NCBI GenBank assembly: GCA_041665525.1
Contig: JBAYIS010000011.1
Coordinates: 1-64,000, forward strand
Length of the DNA: 64,000 nucleotides
Direction: 5' to 3'
Source: UBA8401 sp041665525
Lineage (GTDB): Bacteria; Bacteroidota; Ignavibacteria; UBA10030; UBA8401
Shown: in pieces, positions 35,561 to 43,238 of the stretch
Numbering within the stretch: the first letter of the stretch is position 1
Layout: every line of letters starts with the position of its first letter
Translations under genes and position numbers: made by a program
Notes under the pieces: generated by a model
Databases searched by the model: none
What the model was told of the DNA's origin: nothing
Seen by the model: only the letters and a program-made list of their open reading frames with translations

Positions 35561-36112
35561 ATGAAAATATTTACTGTGCCAACACGCGAACAAGTAACCG
35601 AAAACAACAAAAGGATATTCGACGACCTGATAAAGAAAGTAGGTTTTGTTCCAAATCTGTTCGCGGCATTTGCACATTCTGAAACAGCGTTGAGCGATTG
35701 TCTTACGTTCCAGAATAGAAAAAGTACCTTAAACTCAAAGGAACGTGAAGTTGTTAACCTTGTTGTCAGTCAAATTAATGATTGCCGGTATTGCCAAAGT
35801 GCTCATACGGTTGTTGCGAAGATGAATGGTTTCACCGACGAACAAATTATGGAAATTCGCAGCGGATCTGCTTTGTTTAATGCAAAATATCATGTGCTGG
35901 CAAAATTTGTTCGCGAGGTGACAGTCAACCGCGGTAAACCAACCGATGAATCTACAAATGACTTTTTTGCCGCCGGTTATAATAATGCCAATCTTATTGA
36001 TGTGGTTATTCTCATTGGAGAGATAACGATCAGCAATCTGTTGTACGGTGTAACGCAGTTTCCAATTGATTTTCCGCTTGCACCGGAATTAGAAGGGAGT
36101 ATGGCGAATTAA
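35561..36112 (+). CDS. Carboxymuconolactone decarboxylase / AhpD-like protein
   Basis: A 183-residue all-helical protein of the CMD/AhpD superfamily. The redox-type active site is present as Cys75-x2-Cys78-x3-His82 (NDCRYCQSAHT), the arrangement of alkylhydroperoxidase D-type enzymes rather than true decarboxylases. A GGAGA site lies a few bases before the ATG. A terminator at 36162-36201 follows. Placement after an AraC regulator suggests induction by a small molecule or by oxidative stress; this is inference. Peroxide reduction with a thiol partner is the likely chemistry, but many family members are uncharacterised. Confidence 0.88.
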   Translation: MKIFTVPTREQVTENNKRIFDDLIKKVGFVPNLFAAFAHSETALSDCLTFQNRKSTLNSKEREVVNLVVSQINDCRYCQSAHTVVAKMNGFTDEQIMEIRSGSALFNAKYHVLAKFVREVTVNRGKPTDESTNDFFAAGYNNANLIDVVILIGEITISNLLYGVTQFPIDFPLAPELEGSMAN

Positions 36113-36161
36113 TCCATGAAGAGAGAAACAATTTTCTCTCGGCAATTGTAGGACGAAGGAT

Positions 36162-36201
36162 AAGCAGTTGGATCATATTCGATGATTTAACTGCTTTTTT
36201 T
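36162..36201 (+). terminator. Rho-independent terminator after AhpD-like gene
   Basis: AAGCAGTT (36162-36169) pairs with AACTGCTT (36189-36196); inside it GATCAT pairs with a GATGAT-type arm; six T follow. It separates the AhpD-like gene from the MBL/ABM/Rieske genes. Confidence 0.8.
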
Positions 36202-36304
36202 ATGTACTGCAATTTAATTCCCTTAATCCATTTTCCGTTAGAAAGTGAGTGATTTTTCAATTACATTCTTATCATAAAACTCTGTTAAAATTACATTGAC
36301 GACA

Positions 36305-37147
36305 ATGAATATCGGAAAATATACACTAACCTCAATAGAAACCGGTCGGTTCGCGTTGGACGGCGGTGCGATGTTCGGCGTCGTTCCATGGGTTTTCTGG
36401 TCGAAGACCAATCCGCCGGATGAACGGATGAGAATCACTCTGGCTGCACGATGTCTGCTCATCCGCGGCGATGGACGGACGATTCTGGTCGATACTGGGA
36501 ACGGTTCCAAATGGAACGATAAACTGAAAGATATTTATCGCTTGGACAATTCCCGTTTTACATTGGAAGATTCGTTGGTGAAAGCAGGTGTAAAACCGGA
36601 AGAAGTGACGGACGTAATCTTGACACATCTTCATTTCGATCACTGCGGCGGATGTACGAAAATTGTGGATGGAAATCTTGTCCCAACATTTCCCAATGCA
36701 GTACATTATGTGCAAAAAGCCCATTGGGAATTATCACAGAATCCATCGGATAGAGACCGTGCAAGCTTTTTCAAAGACGACTATATGCTGTTGTTTGAGC
36801 GCGGGATGCTGAAGTTTACTGAGGGGGAACAGGAACTTTTTCCCGGTATTTCGGTGATTGTGTGCAACGGGCATACCATCGCACAGCAGCTTCCGGTGAT
36901 TACGGATGGAACAACAACACTCCTCTTTTGTTGTGATCTGGTTCCGACGACATCACACATCCCATTCCCTTATGTTATGGGATACGACCTTCGTCCACTC
37001 GGTACATTAGAAGAAAAAAAAAGGATTCTACCGAATGCAGAGCGGGAGGGTTGGATTTTGTTCTTTGAACACGATCCGTTGACTGCTGCAGTCACACTGC
37101 AAATGACAGAAAAGGGAATTTCCATTAAGGAAAAACTGGTTCTATGA
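36305..37147 (+). CDS. MBL-fold metallo-hydrolase
   Basis: A 280-residue metallo-beta-lactamase-fold hydrolase. The metal site is intact: THLHFDH gives His108, His110, Asp112 and His113; His190 in CNGHTIAQQ; Asp211 in FCCDLVPT; and a C-terminal His in FFEHDP. The protein resembles lactonase/organophosphate hydrolase-type members, such as quorum-quenching AHL lactonases, in length and motif spacing. No signal peptide, so cytoplasmic. An in-frame TTG three codons earlier is possible. Its stop overlaps the ATG of the ABM-like gene (ATGA), so the two are coupled. Substrate unknown. Confidence 0.88.
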   Translation: MNIGKYTLTSIETGRFALDGGAMFGVVPWVFWSKTNPPDERMRITLAARCLLIRGDGRTILVDTGNGSKWNDKLKDIYRLDNSRFTLEDSLVKAGVKPEEVTDVILTHLHFDHCGGCTKIVDGNLVPTFPNAVHYVQKAHWELSQNPSDRDRASFFKDDYMLLFERGMLKFTEGEQELFPGISVIVCNGHTIAQQLPVITDGTTTLLFCCDLVPTTSHIPFPYVMGYDLRPLGTLEEKKRILPNAEREGWILFFEHDPLTAAVTLQMTEKGISIKEKLVL

Positions 37148-37449
37148 AGTATTTTTCTATCTGGCAATATGAAGTAGTGAAGGGGAAGGAAAAATTGTTC
37201 GAACAGATCTATGGACCGGAAGGTGATTGGGTTCGTCTGTTCGAACAAGGGATTGGGTATTGCAGAACGACACTAATTCGAAACAGATCTCAAAACAGTG
37301 TATACGTTACGATTGATGAATGGGAATCCCTGGAGAAGTATCGGGAATTTCATCAAAAATATAAAGAAAGATACGGTGAGATTGATCAACTATGTTCTGA
37401 ATTGACCGTGTCGGAAGTACACCTTGGTGAATATGAAAGTGTGGCGTAA
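37144..37449 (+). CDS. Antibiotic-biosynthesis-monooxygenase-like (dimeric alpha/beta barrel) protein
   Basis: A 101-residue protein starting inside the preceding stop codon. It has the ferredoxin-like pattern of dimeric alpha/beta-barrel proteins of the ABM type: a first strand (YFSIWQYEV), a helix (KLFEQIYGPEGDWVRLFEQ), a hairpin (YVTIDEWESLEKYREFH) and a closing strand. Members include cofactor-free monooxygenases, haem-degrading enzymes and proteins of unknown role. It is followed after three bases by the Rieske gene, so hydrolase, ABM protein and Rieske protein form a tight unit. Confidence 0.75.
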   Translation: MKYFSIWQYEVVKGKEKLFEQIYGPEGDWVRLFEQGIGYCRTTLIRNRSQNSVYVTIDEWESLEKYREFHQKYKERYGEIDQLCSELTVSEVHLGEYESVA

Positions 37450-37452
37450 AGA

Positions 37453-37773
37453 ATGAAACACTTTGCGGCAAACAGCGACGATATCTCGGCTCGGCGGGGA
37501 ACAAGGGTCTACCTGCAGGGAGAAGAGATTGTGCTTTTCAAAGCGGAAGACAGAATTGTTGCCGTATTGAATATGTGTCCGCACCAGAAATTCCAAAAAC
37601 TGCATGACGGGATGTATGAAAATGGGGTGATCACCTGCCCGATGCATGGTTGGTCTTATGACGTTCGGACCGGGTTTTCGACTAACGCAAGCGGAAAACT
37701 GAAACAGTTTCCCGTTGAAATATCGAATGGGAAAGTGTTTGTGGAGATTGATGATGCTTTCCCGTTTAGTTAG
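37453..37773 (+). CDS. Rieske [2Fe-2S] ferredoxin
   Basis: A 106-residue soluble Rieske protein. The cluster ligands are Cys42-x-His44 (MCPHQKF) and Cys62-x2-His65 (TCPMHGWSYDVRTG), the pattern of ring-hydroxylating-dioxygenase-type ferredoxins and NirD-like proteins. No membrane anchor. It would pass single electrons to an oxygenase or reductase; no oxygenase large subunit is present nearby, so the partner is either the ABM-like protein or encoded elsewhere. It is the last gene of the MBL/ABM/Rieske unit. Confidence 0.9.
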   Translation: MKHFAANSDDISARRGTRVYLQGEEIVLFKAEDRIVAVLNMCPHQKFQKLHDGMYENGVITCPMHGWSYDVRTGFSTNASGKLKQFPVEISNGKVFVEIDDAFPFS

Positions 37774-37799
37774 AACGGATCATATCTCAACACGCAAGA

Positions 37800-37912
37800 G
37801 TGTAGACAGTAGTTTCCTGGTTATCCCGAAGGGACCACTTCGTGGCGCAGGAATGACAACGCTAAGAATAAAAAAAACTGTCCTGCCTGCGAAAGCAGGC
37901 ATCGATGATGCC
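37800..37912. repeat. Dispersed repeat between Rieske and queG genes
   Basis: Contains TATCCCGAAGGGACCACTTC, the CACTTCGTGG core and a GGAATGAC tail near 37858, then a separate hairpin TGCCTGC-GAAA-GCAGGCA (37884-37901) with a GNRA tetraloop. No gene in the spacer. Confidence 0.6.
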
Positions 37913-37936
37913 GAATAATTATTTAGACACTGATAC

Positions 37937-38866
37937 ATGACTCTCACTGAAAAAATCAAAGCGAAAGCGTTGGATCTCGGTCTCCATAAGATCGGAATTG
38001 CACGCGCCGAAGCGTTGATAAATGAAGGTGCACGCTTAAAAGATTGGCTCGACAACGGGCATCATGCATCAATGCGGTGGATGGAAAACAACGTAGGCCG
38101 ACGTACTGATCCTCGGCAAATTGTACCGGACGCTCAGTCGGTGATTAGTGTTGCAGTCAATTACTATACTCCATATCAGCATTCATCTGAGAAGGACCGG
38201 GCCAAGATTTCCCGCTATGCTTGGGGGGACGACTATCATATTCATGTGACCAAAAGAATCCAAATGCTCTTTGAGTGCATCAAACAATGGGTGCCGGAAT
38301 CCGAAAGCCGGTATTATGTCGATACCGGTCCGGCGATGGAAAAAGTTTGGGCGGCACGTGCAGGCATAGGCTGGCAGGGGAAACATACGAATTTAATTAC
38401 CAAGGAGTACGGTTCCTGGGTGTTCCTCGGCGAGATCATTACGACGTTGAAATTGGAATACGATCAGCCTATGGAGGATTTTTGCGGTACATGCACTGCA
38501 TGTATCGATGCGTGTCCGACGGATGCTATTCATCAGCCGTATGCAGTCGACAGTAACAAATGTATCTCTTACCTCACAATCGAACATCGCGGTGAGATTG
38601 CCGAAACACTGGGGAAGGAGTTCAACCGTTGGATCTACGGCTGCGATATTTGTCAGGATGTCTGCCCCTGGAACAGATTTCAACAGCCGACTGAGAATAA
38701 AGAGTATGAGCCGAGAGCGTGGAATCTTTCACCATCTTTGGAAGAACTTCGGAACATTTCTCAGGAAGAATTCTCTCGACGGTATAAGAACTCTCCTGTC
38801 AAACGGACGAAACGCGAGGGAATTATTCGTAATGCAACTCTTGTTACAAAGAATGCTGCACAATAA
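37937..38866 (+). CDS. queG: Epoxyqueuosine reductase
   Basis: A 309-residue cobalamin-dependent iron-sulfur enzyme catalysing the last step of queuosine synthesis in tRNA (epoxyqueuosine to queuosine). Two [4Fe-4S] sites are visible: Cys183-x2-Cys186-x2-Cys189-x3-Cys193 (CGTCTACIDACP) and Cys236-x2-Cys239-x3-Cys243 (CDICQDVCPW), with Cys209 as the cross-ligand. The family motif VDTGPAMEKVWAARAGIGWQ contains Asp129, the likely proton donor. It lacks the C-terminal HEAT-repeat extension found in some homologues. Cobalamin use here and by MetH implies a cobalamin supply in this organism. The spacer before it is repeat DNA; no strong Shine-Dalgarno is seen. Confidence 0.96.
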   Translation: MTLTEKIKAKALDLGLHKIGIARAEALINEGARLKDWLDNGHHASMRWMENNVGRRTDPRQIVPDAQSVISVAVNYYTPYQHSSEKDRAKISRYAWGDDYHIHVTKRIQMLFECIKQWVPESESRYYVDTGPAMEKVWAARAGIGWQGKHTNLITKEYGSWVFLGEIITTLKLEYDQPMEDFCGTCTACIDACPTDAIHQPYAVDSNKCISYLTIEHRGEIAETLGKEFNRWIYGCDICQDVCPWNRFQQPTENKEYEPRAWNLSPSLEELRNISQEEFSRRYKNSPVKRTKREGIIRNATLVTKNAAQ

Positions 38867-38914
38867 CTATTATTCAGGAATTCATCATTCATCATTCATA
38901 TTTTTTTTTAGTCT

Positions 38915-39859
38915 ATGGCAAACAATCATCGTAAAGTAATCATCATCGGTTCGGGACCGGCAGGTTTAACTGCCGCAATCTACGCAAGCAGGGCGAATCT
39001 CAATCCATTGATCTTTGAAGGAATACAACCCGGCGGGCAGCTTACCATTACAACAGAAGTTGAGAACTATCCCGGTTTTGAGCACGGAATCCAGGGACCC
39101 GAACTAATGGATGTCATGCGCAAACAGGCACTTCGTTTCGGAGCAGAATCGCAATTTAAGATCGTTTCGAAGGTCGATTTTTCTCAGCGTCCATTTAAAG
39201 TATGGGTGGATGAAGAGATGTTCACTGCGGATGCGGTCATTGTTTCTACCGGTGCTTCTGCAAAATGGCTCGGCCTTGAATCTGAAAAACTGTTTTCCGG
39301 TTATGGTGTTTCTGCCTGTGCTACGTGTGACGGTTTCTTCTTTCGCAATCAAGAAGTCTTTGTTGTCGGTGGCGGGGATACCGCGATGGAAGAAGCAAGC
39401 TTTCTTACGAAGTTTGCTTCGAAACTGACGCTGGTCCACCGCAGGGAAGAATTCCGTGCGTCAAAAGTAATGCAGGACCGCGTCTTGAAGAATCCAAAAG
39501 TCTCCGTTGAATGGAACTCGGTGGTCGAAGAAATTATCGGCACTGTCGAGAACGATAAAAAGAAAATGACCGGTCTGCGTTTGAAGAACATGAAGACCGG
39601 TACGGTGAAAGAAGTAAAAGCGGATGGTCTTTTCCTGGCGATAGGACATAAACCGAACACGGAAATATTCCAGGGAATTCTGGATATGCACGAGAATGGA
39701 TATTTGAAAGTGGACCCCGGCACTACCAAAACTAATATCGAAGGTGTCTTTGCGGCAGGAGATGTTGCTGACCATTATTATCGTCAGGCGGTCACTGCTG
39801 CAGGCAGCGGTTGCATGGCTGCGATCGATGCAGAACGCTGGCTGGCTGAACAAGAATAA
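38915..39859 (+). CDS. trxB: Thioredoxin reductase
   Basis: A 314-residue FAD/NADPH flavoenzyme that reduces thioredoxin in the cytoplasm. It has the FAD-binding VIIIGSGPAGLTAAIYASRA motif at the N-terminus, the redox disulfide Cys135-Ala-Thr-Cys138-Asp139, the NADPH-binding VVGGGDTAMEEA motif, and the closing GVFAAGDVAD motif. Length is standard. The ATG follows an A/T-rich stretch with three ATCATTC units (about 38880-38900) and no good Shine-Dalgarno. A terminator follows. Confidence 0.96.
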   Translation: MANNHRKVIIIGSGPAGLTAAIYASRANLNPLIFEGIQPGGQLTITTEVENYPGFEHGIQGPELMDVMRKQALRFGAESQFKIVSKVDFSQRPFKVWVDEEMFTADAVIVSTGASAKWLGLESEKLFSGYGVSACATCDGFFFRNQEVFVVGGGDTAMEEASFLTKFASKLTLVHRREEFRASKVMQDRVLKNPKVSVEWNSVVEEIIGTVENDKKKMTGLRLKNMKTGTVKEVKADGLFLAIGHKPNTEIFQGILDMHENGYLKVDPGTTKTNIEGVFAAGDVADHYYRQAVTAAGSGCMAAIDAERWLAEQE

Positions 39860-39878
39860 AAATAATTAAAAATAAAAA

Positions 39879-39920
39879 CGGACCGCCTTCGTATGGTTTC
39901 CTATGAAGGCGGTTTTGTTT
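39879..39920 (+). terminator. Rho-independent terminator after trxB
   Basis: ACCGCCTTC (39881-39889) pairs with GAAGGCGGT (39904-39912), with partial extension into the loop, followed by TTTGTTTTC. Confidence 0.85.
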
Positions 39921-40052
39921 TCTACAACCTGATTGTCATATCTCTCTGCCTCCTTTGCATAGCGCAAAGAAAAAATGTCCGCTAATGCTGACATCATTTC
40001 ATAAAATATTTCCCCGGTATCCATAATTTTCTCAATTTGACACATTTAAGAT

Positions 40053-40070
40053 TTGGCACGCTGCTTGAAT
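40053..40070 (+). promoter_or_regulatory. Sigma54-type promoter candidate upstream of hsp20 cluster
   Basis: TTGGCACGCTGCTTGAAT matches the -24/-12 consensus YTGGCACG-N4-TTGCW with the normal spacing and one mismatch (A for C in the -12 GC). Transcription would start near 40080, giving a ~45-base A/C-rich leader before the ATG at 40125. A similar site precedes the Spy-like gene. Confidence 0.6.
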
Positions 40071-40124
40071 TATCTTTTTGCGAACGAGTCAACAACAAAC
40101 AAAAATCACTTAAGGAGCAATGTT

Positions 40125-40550
40125 ATGGTAGTCCGTTTTCAACCCCTCGCCAATATTTTTGACGAAATCGATTCCATCTTCAACCCGCAGGCTGTTTCGT
40201 ATCCCGCGATTCAATGGATGAATCGACGCAGATTTGCCGATATCTCCGTGAAGGAATCGGGAGAACAGGTACATGTCTATGCAGAATTACCCGGCGTCGC
40301 TAAAGAAGATGTTGCAGTAAATATCAACGACGGAACGTTGGTCATTAGTGCAGACCGCAAACAACCGGAATTAAAAGAAAATGAACAGTGGATCCGCAAT
40401 GAGGTTAGCTATGGTAAGATCGAACGCACAATTCAACTTCCCTATTCGGTTGATTTGGAAAAGGTTACGGCAACGCATGAACAGGGAATCCTTCACATCG
40501 TTCTTCCGAAACATGAGAACGCAAAACCAAAACAGATATCGATTCGATAA
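40125..40550 (+). CDS. Hsp20/alpha-crystallin small heat shock protein (first of three)
   Basis: A 141-residue ATP-independent chaperone that holds unfolding proteins in the cytoplasm. The alpha-crystallin domain spans about 38-135 with VHVYAELPGVAKEDVAV and the GILHIVLPK strand; the C-terminal IxI/V-type tail motif appears as KQISIR. The ATG at 40125 has an AAGGAG site seven bases upstream; an open frame continues 5' but overlaps the promoter. It is followed by two more Hsp20-type genes, which suggests co-assembly or graded response. Confidence 0.93.
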   Translation: MVVRFQPLANIFDEIDSIFNPQAVSYPAIQWMNRRRFADISVKESGEQVHVYAELPGVAKEDVAVNINDGTLVISADRKQPELKENEQWIRNEVSYGKIERTIQLPYSVDLEKVTATHEQGILHIVLPKHENAKPKQISIR

Positions 40551-40566
40551 GAAAGGGACAATGACA

Positions 40567-40914
40567 ATGACAATGACAAACGAACCATTGGAAAAGAGAC
40601 CAGTACATTCGATGATCCCTGCAGTCGATATCGTGGAAACGGCGAATTCCTACATCGTTAAACTCGATATTCCGGGATCGGTAAAAGAAAAAATCAAAGC
40701 CAGTATTGAGAATAGTACTCTCGTGATATCAGCAGAAGCATTGGAATATACCGGCGTTGAGAAGAGTGAATCAGTAAAACAGTACCGACGCGAATTTCTT
40801 CTGGCGAAGGATATCGAGGTCAATACCGTCGATGCACAGTATGATTTGGGAGTGTTAACGGTAGTACTAAACAAAAAGCAGCAATTCCTGCCAAAACAAA
40901 TATCTATCAACTAG
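40567..40914 (+). CDS. Hsp20-like (alpha-crystallin/CS-fold) protein (second of three)
   Basis: A 115-residue, more divergent member of the cluster. Core strands are recognisable (VDIVETANSYIVKLDIPG; LVISAEALEY; LGVLTVVLNK) and it ends with KQISIN like its upstream neighbour. The N-terminal arm is very short. Three in-frame ATGs (40561, 40567, 40573) follow a GAAAGGG site at 40551-40557; 40567 gives the best spacing. It overlaps nothing and lies 16 bases after the first hsp20 stop, so it is in the same operon. Confidence 0.85.
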   Translation: MTMTNEPLEKRPVHSMIPAVDIVETANSYIVKLDIPGSVKEKIKASIENSTLVISAEALEYTGVEKSESVKQYRREFLLAKDIEVNTVDAQYDLGVLTVVLNKKQQFLPKQISIN

Positions 40915-40927
40915 TTTCAACTCCGTT

Positions 40928-40947
40928 GGTGCCGCAATGGCGGCACC
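40928..40947 (+). other. Intercistronic hairpin between second and third hsp20
   Basis: GGTGCCGC (40928-40935) and GCGGCACC (40940-40947) form a perfect 8-bp stem with loop AATG. No T-run follows, so it is more likely an RNA-processing or stability element than a terminator. Confidence 0.5.
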
Positions 40948-40977
40948 GCGGATGCTGAACGAGAAAGGAGAAAAATT

Positions 40978-41466
40978 ATGTCACTGATCAAACGCAATCC
41001 GTCTCAAAATATGACGCAGTGGAACCGTGAGTTCCCGGCATTCCGTGGATTACAGTCGCTGCAGACTGATGTGAATCGTATCTTTGATGAATTTTTCCGC
41101 GGTGATATTCTTGCCAATGATACATTTTTCAGCAGGGACTGGAATCCGGCGGTGGATATCATTGAAAACAATGATAACTACGTCCTGAAGGCGGAGCTTC
41201 CCGGAATGAATAAGGACGATGTCAAGATCACTCTTGAGAACAATGTTCTGACAATCCGCGGCGAAAAGAAAAACGAGATGGAAACGAAGGGGGAGAACTT
41301 TCACCGTGTTGAACGGTCCTATGGTTCATTCGAACGGAATTTTACGATGCCCGGAACGATTAAAGTGAACGATATTGACGCGCAATATAAGGACGGAGTT
41401 CTCACGCTAATGATGCCGAAAGCGGAGGAAGCAAAGCCAAAGGTGATCGATGTTAAAGTGAAATAA
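40978..41466 (+). CDS. Hsp20/alpha-crystallin small heat shock protein (third of three)
   Basis: A 162-residue small heat shock protein with a full N-terminal arm (MFDEFFRG-type segment: IFDEFFRGDILAND), an alpha-crystallin domain at about 50-150 (NYVLKAELPGMNKDDVKITL; FERNFTMPGTIKVNDIDAQY; GVLTLMMPK) and a C-terminal tail AKPKVIDVKVK. This is the most canonical of the three. A strong AAAGGAG precedes the ATG and a terminator follows, closing the operon. Confidence 0.95.
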   Translation: MSLIKRNPSQNMTQWNREFPAFRGLQSLQTDVNRIFDEFFRGDILANDTFFSRDWNPAVDIIENNDNYVLKAELPGMNKDDVKITLENNVLTIRGEKKNEMETKGENFHRVERSYGSFERNFTMPGTIKVNDIDAQYKDGVLTLMMPKAEEAKPKVIDVKVK

Positions 41467-41497
41467 ACTCCAGATACTTCTGCCGATGAAATCACCA

Positions 41498-41530
41498 AAG
41501 TCCCGTCTCATTCGGGACTTTTCTATTTTA
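41498..41530 (+). terminator. Rho-independent terminator of hsp20 operon
   Basis: AAGTCCCG (41498-41505) pairs with CGGGACTT (41513-41520), 7-base loop, followed by TTCTATTTT. Confidence 0.88.
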
Positions 41531-41616
41531 ATGCATGGAGTGCATGTGGTATGCAAACTCTGCATAGTACATAGTCACCTATGCGGTCCATTCTCAATGG
41601 TTTCGAGGAATATTTT

Positions 41617-41634
41617 CTGGCACATCACTTGTAT
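41617..41634 (+). promoter_or_regulatory. Sigma54-type promoter candidate upstream of Spy-like lipoprotein gene
   Basis: CTGGCACATCACTTGTAT has the -24 TGGCAC and -12 TTG elements at the right spacing, with T in place of C in the -12 GC and A in place of G after TGGCAC. The expected start, near 41645, leaves a ~50-base leader. It parallels the site at 40053-40070 in position and in its -12 deviation. Confidence 0.5.
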
Positions 41635-41693
41635 TATGATCTGTCGTAGCTACACTAATCCACTATTCACACATTTATATTAGGGATCCAATT

Positions 41694-42209
41694 ATGAGGC
41701 AAATTTTTGTTGCAGCGATGTTTGCGCTATTGATGGTCGGATGCGATAACAGCACATCGGTGGATACAACGTCTGCTGCCGGTGAAGCACTCTTTAGCGA
41801 AGAATCAATGTACAAAACCGTCACTTCCACTGATGATGATCTTGCGCAGATGCACGGCGAAGGTCCGGTGCATGATTCCCTCCGTCACGGACGAATGCTG
41901 GGACATCTAAAAGTACACCTTGGTTTGACGGATGAACAATTTGACAGTGTAAAGGTCTACGCAAAATCGATGTTCCTGACACTGAAGGATATCCGCGATC
42001 AGGTGCATGACAGTTTGATCACGCGAGAACAGGCTCGTGAGCTTGTTACAGCAGCCCGCACACAGTTTGTAGCATCGATAAAATTGATTCTCACGGAAGA
42101 ACAACTGATAAAATTGGAAGATTGGATCACCAATTTCTGGAACAGACCGCCGCACCGGAGACATGGTCATCGTGGACCTGGCGGACCGGACGGTCCGGGA
42201 CATCCGTAA
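41694..42209 (+). CDS. Spy/CpxP-like lipoprotein
   Basis: A 171-residue lipoprotein with a signal peptide ending in the lipobox LMVGC (Cys17). The mature part has two LTxxQ-type segments characteristic of Spy/CpxP periplasmic chaperones: LGLTDEQFDSVKVYAKSM and LILTEEQLIKLEDWI, in a helical context. The tail is rich in His, Arg, Gly and Pro (HRRHGHRGPGGPDGPGHP), which could bind metal. Unlike Spy it is lipid-anchored. Position next to the hsp20 operon and a shared promoter type suggest a common envelope/cytoplasm stress response; this is inference. A hairpin with T-run follows. Confidence 0.8.
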   Translation: MRQIFVAAMFALLMVGCDNSTSVDTTSAAGEALFSEESMYKTVTSTDDDLAQMHGEGPVHDSLRHGRMLGHLKVHLGLTDEQFDSVKVYAKSMFLTLKDIRDQVHDSLITREQARELVTAARTQFVASIKLILTEEQLIKLEDWITNFWNRPPHRRHGHRGPGGPDGPGHP

Positions 42210-42243
42210 TGATAAAGAAGTAAGGGGAAAATCTTACGCATTG

Positions 42244-42276
42244 GAGGCAGACTCAGTGTCTGCCTCTTCTATTTTA
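42244..42276. terminator. Bidirectional terminator between convergent genes
   Basis: GAGGCAGAC (42244-42252) and GTCTGCCTC (42258-42266) form a perfect 9-bp stem with loop TCAGT, followed on the plus strand by TTCTATTTT. It lies between the Spy-like gene and the convergent PAP2 gene that ends at 42269. Confidence 0.8.
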
Positions 42277-43066
42277 AACGAATGGTAAGTGCAAATCCTG
42301 AAGAATGGTGCGTAACGAATGGAACGAACGAAACGTTATCCATTGCAGTGCGGTGGAGATACGGGATAAGATATCCGATCCCGCTCCCAACTGCCGCTCC
42401 TACCACAATATCGGAAAGGAAATGTGCACCTGAGGATACCCGTAAGATGGAAATTGTCGACGCAATCCCGATTGCACCTGTCCACACCGCATTGGTGTAT
42501 TCCGAAGTTGGATGAAAATCGGAATAGACCTGCGCAAAAAATACTGACGTCGCAAACGCCCAGGTTGCGTGTCCGGAAAAGAATGAACGCCGGGAATCGC
42601 TGTCAATCTTTAGGGATAATGGAGCTTCCGAACCATATACGTACGGACGTATCCTTTGAACGCTTCCTTTACCGTACGAAGGAAGAAACGTGGCGAACAG
42701 CGCAGTTTCAAAGTACATCGTGGCAACCGTACCGAGATCTCCGCGAACATCATCATCAAATACAAAAAGGACTGGCGCCAAAATCGCGCTTCCCACAAGA
42801 ACGTCACTGATTTTGGACTGTGATGTTGAATACAAACCCGCGCTGAACCTGTCAAGAGAATTTATATTCTGCTTATTCAATCCGTTGATCTCTGCTGCAT
42901 CCAATTTCGGCACTTTATCATCAAGTGCAGATGCGGAGAATGCTACGATAACTGCCGTTCCTAACGTAAAACCGTCTGTCCCCCAATTTGTTTCATAAGG
43001 ATGATAGGATTGTGCGCTCGGTAATTGAACAATCAATAATAGAAGGAATAAAATGTTTCGGGGCAT
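42269..43066 (-). CDS. PAP2-family membrane phosphatase
   Basis: A 265-residue exported or membrane protein of the PAP2 (type 2 phosphatidic acid phosphatase) superfamily. A signal sequence covers about 1-18. The three phosphatase motifs are present: KGSVQRIRPYVYG (motif 1), SFFSGHA (motif 2, with the catalytic His) and RVSSGAHFLSDIVVG (motif 3, with Arg, nucleophile His and Asp). Several hydrophobic segments flank them. Likely substrates are undecaprenyl pyrophosphate, phosphatidate or lipid A phosphates in the envelope. Monocistronic and convergent with the Spy-like gene. Confidence 0.88.
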   Translation of the reverse strand: MPRNILFLLLLIVQLPSAQSYHPYETNWGTDGFTLGTAVIVAFSASALDDKVPKLDAAEINGLNKQNINSLDRFSAGLYSTSQSKISDVLVGSAILAPVLFVFDDDVRGDLGTVATMYFETALFATFLPSYGKGSVQRIRPYVYGSEAPLSLKIDSDSRRSFFSGHATWAFATSVFFAQVYSDFHPTSEYTNAVWTGAIGIASTISILRVSSGAHFLSDIVVGAAVGSGIGYLIPYLHRTAMDNVSFVPFVTHHSSGFALTIRLK

Positions 43067-43238
43067 GAAAATATTGATAAAGAATTTTTATGATGTGGAG
43101 GATATGTGCAAATAATGTAACAAAAAATGAGACGAAGACAATACCAACAGTTCTGTGACGTGGCTATTTGCATATTTCTTGTGCTTTTTCCATATTCCAA
43201 ACACCATCGTTCATCAAACTTCACAATACGGGCAAAAT

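Noticed and set aside
38880..38905. ATCATTC triplet repeats before trxB as a CRISPR or operator array
   Set aside because: Only three short units without spacers of constant length; simple-sequence DNA is a sufficient explanation.
40071..40124. RNA thermometer in the hsp20 leader
   Set aside because: The leader is short and A/C-rich, and no segment pairs with the AAGGAG site, so a ROSE or fourU-type element is not supported.
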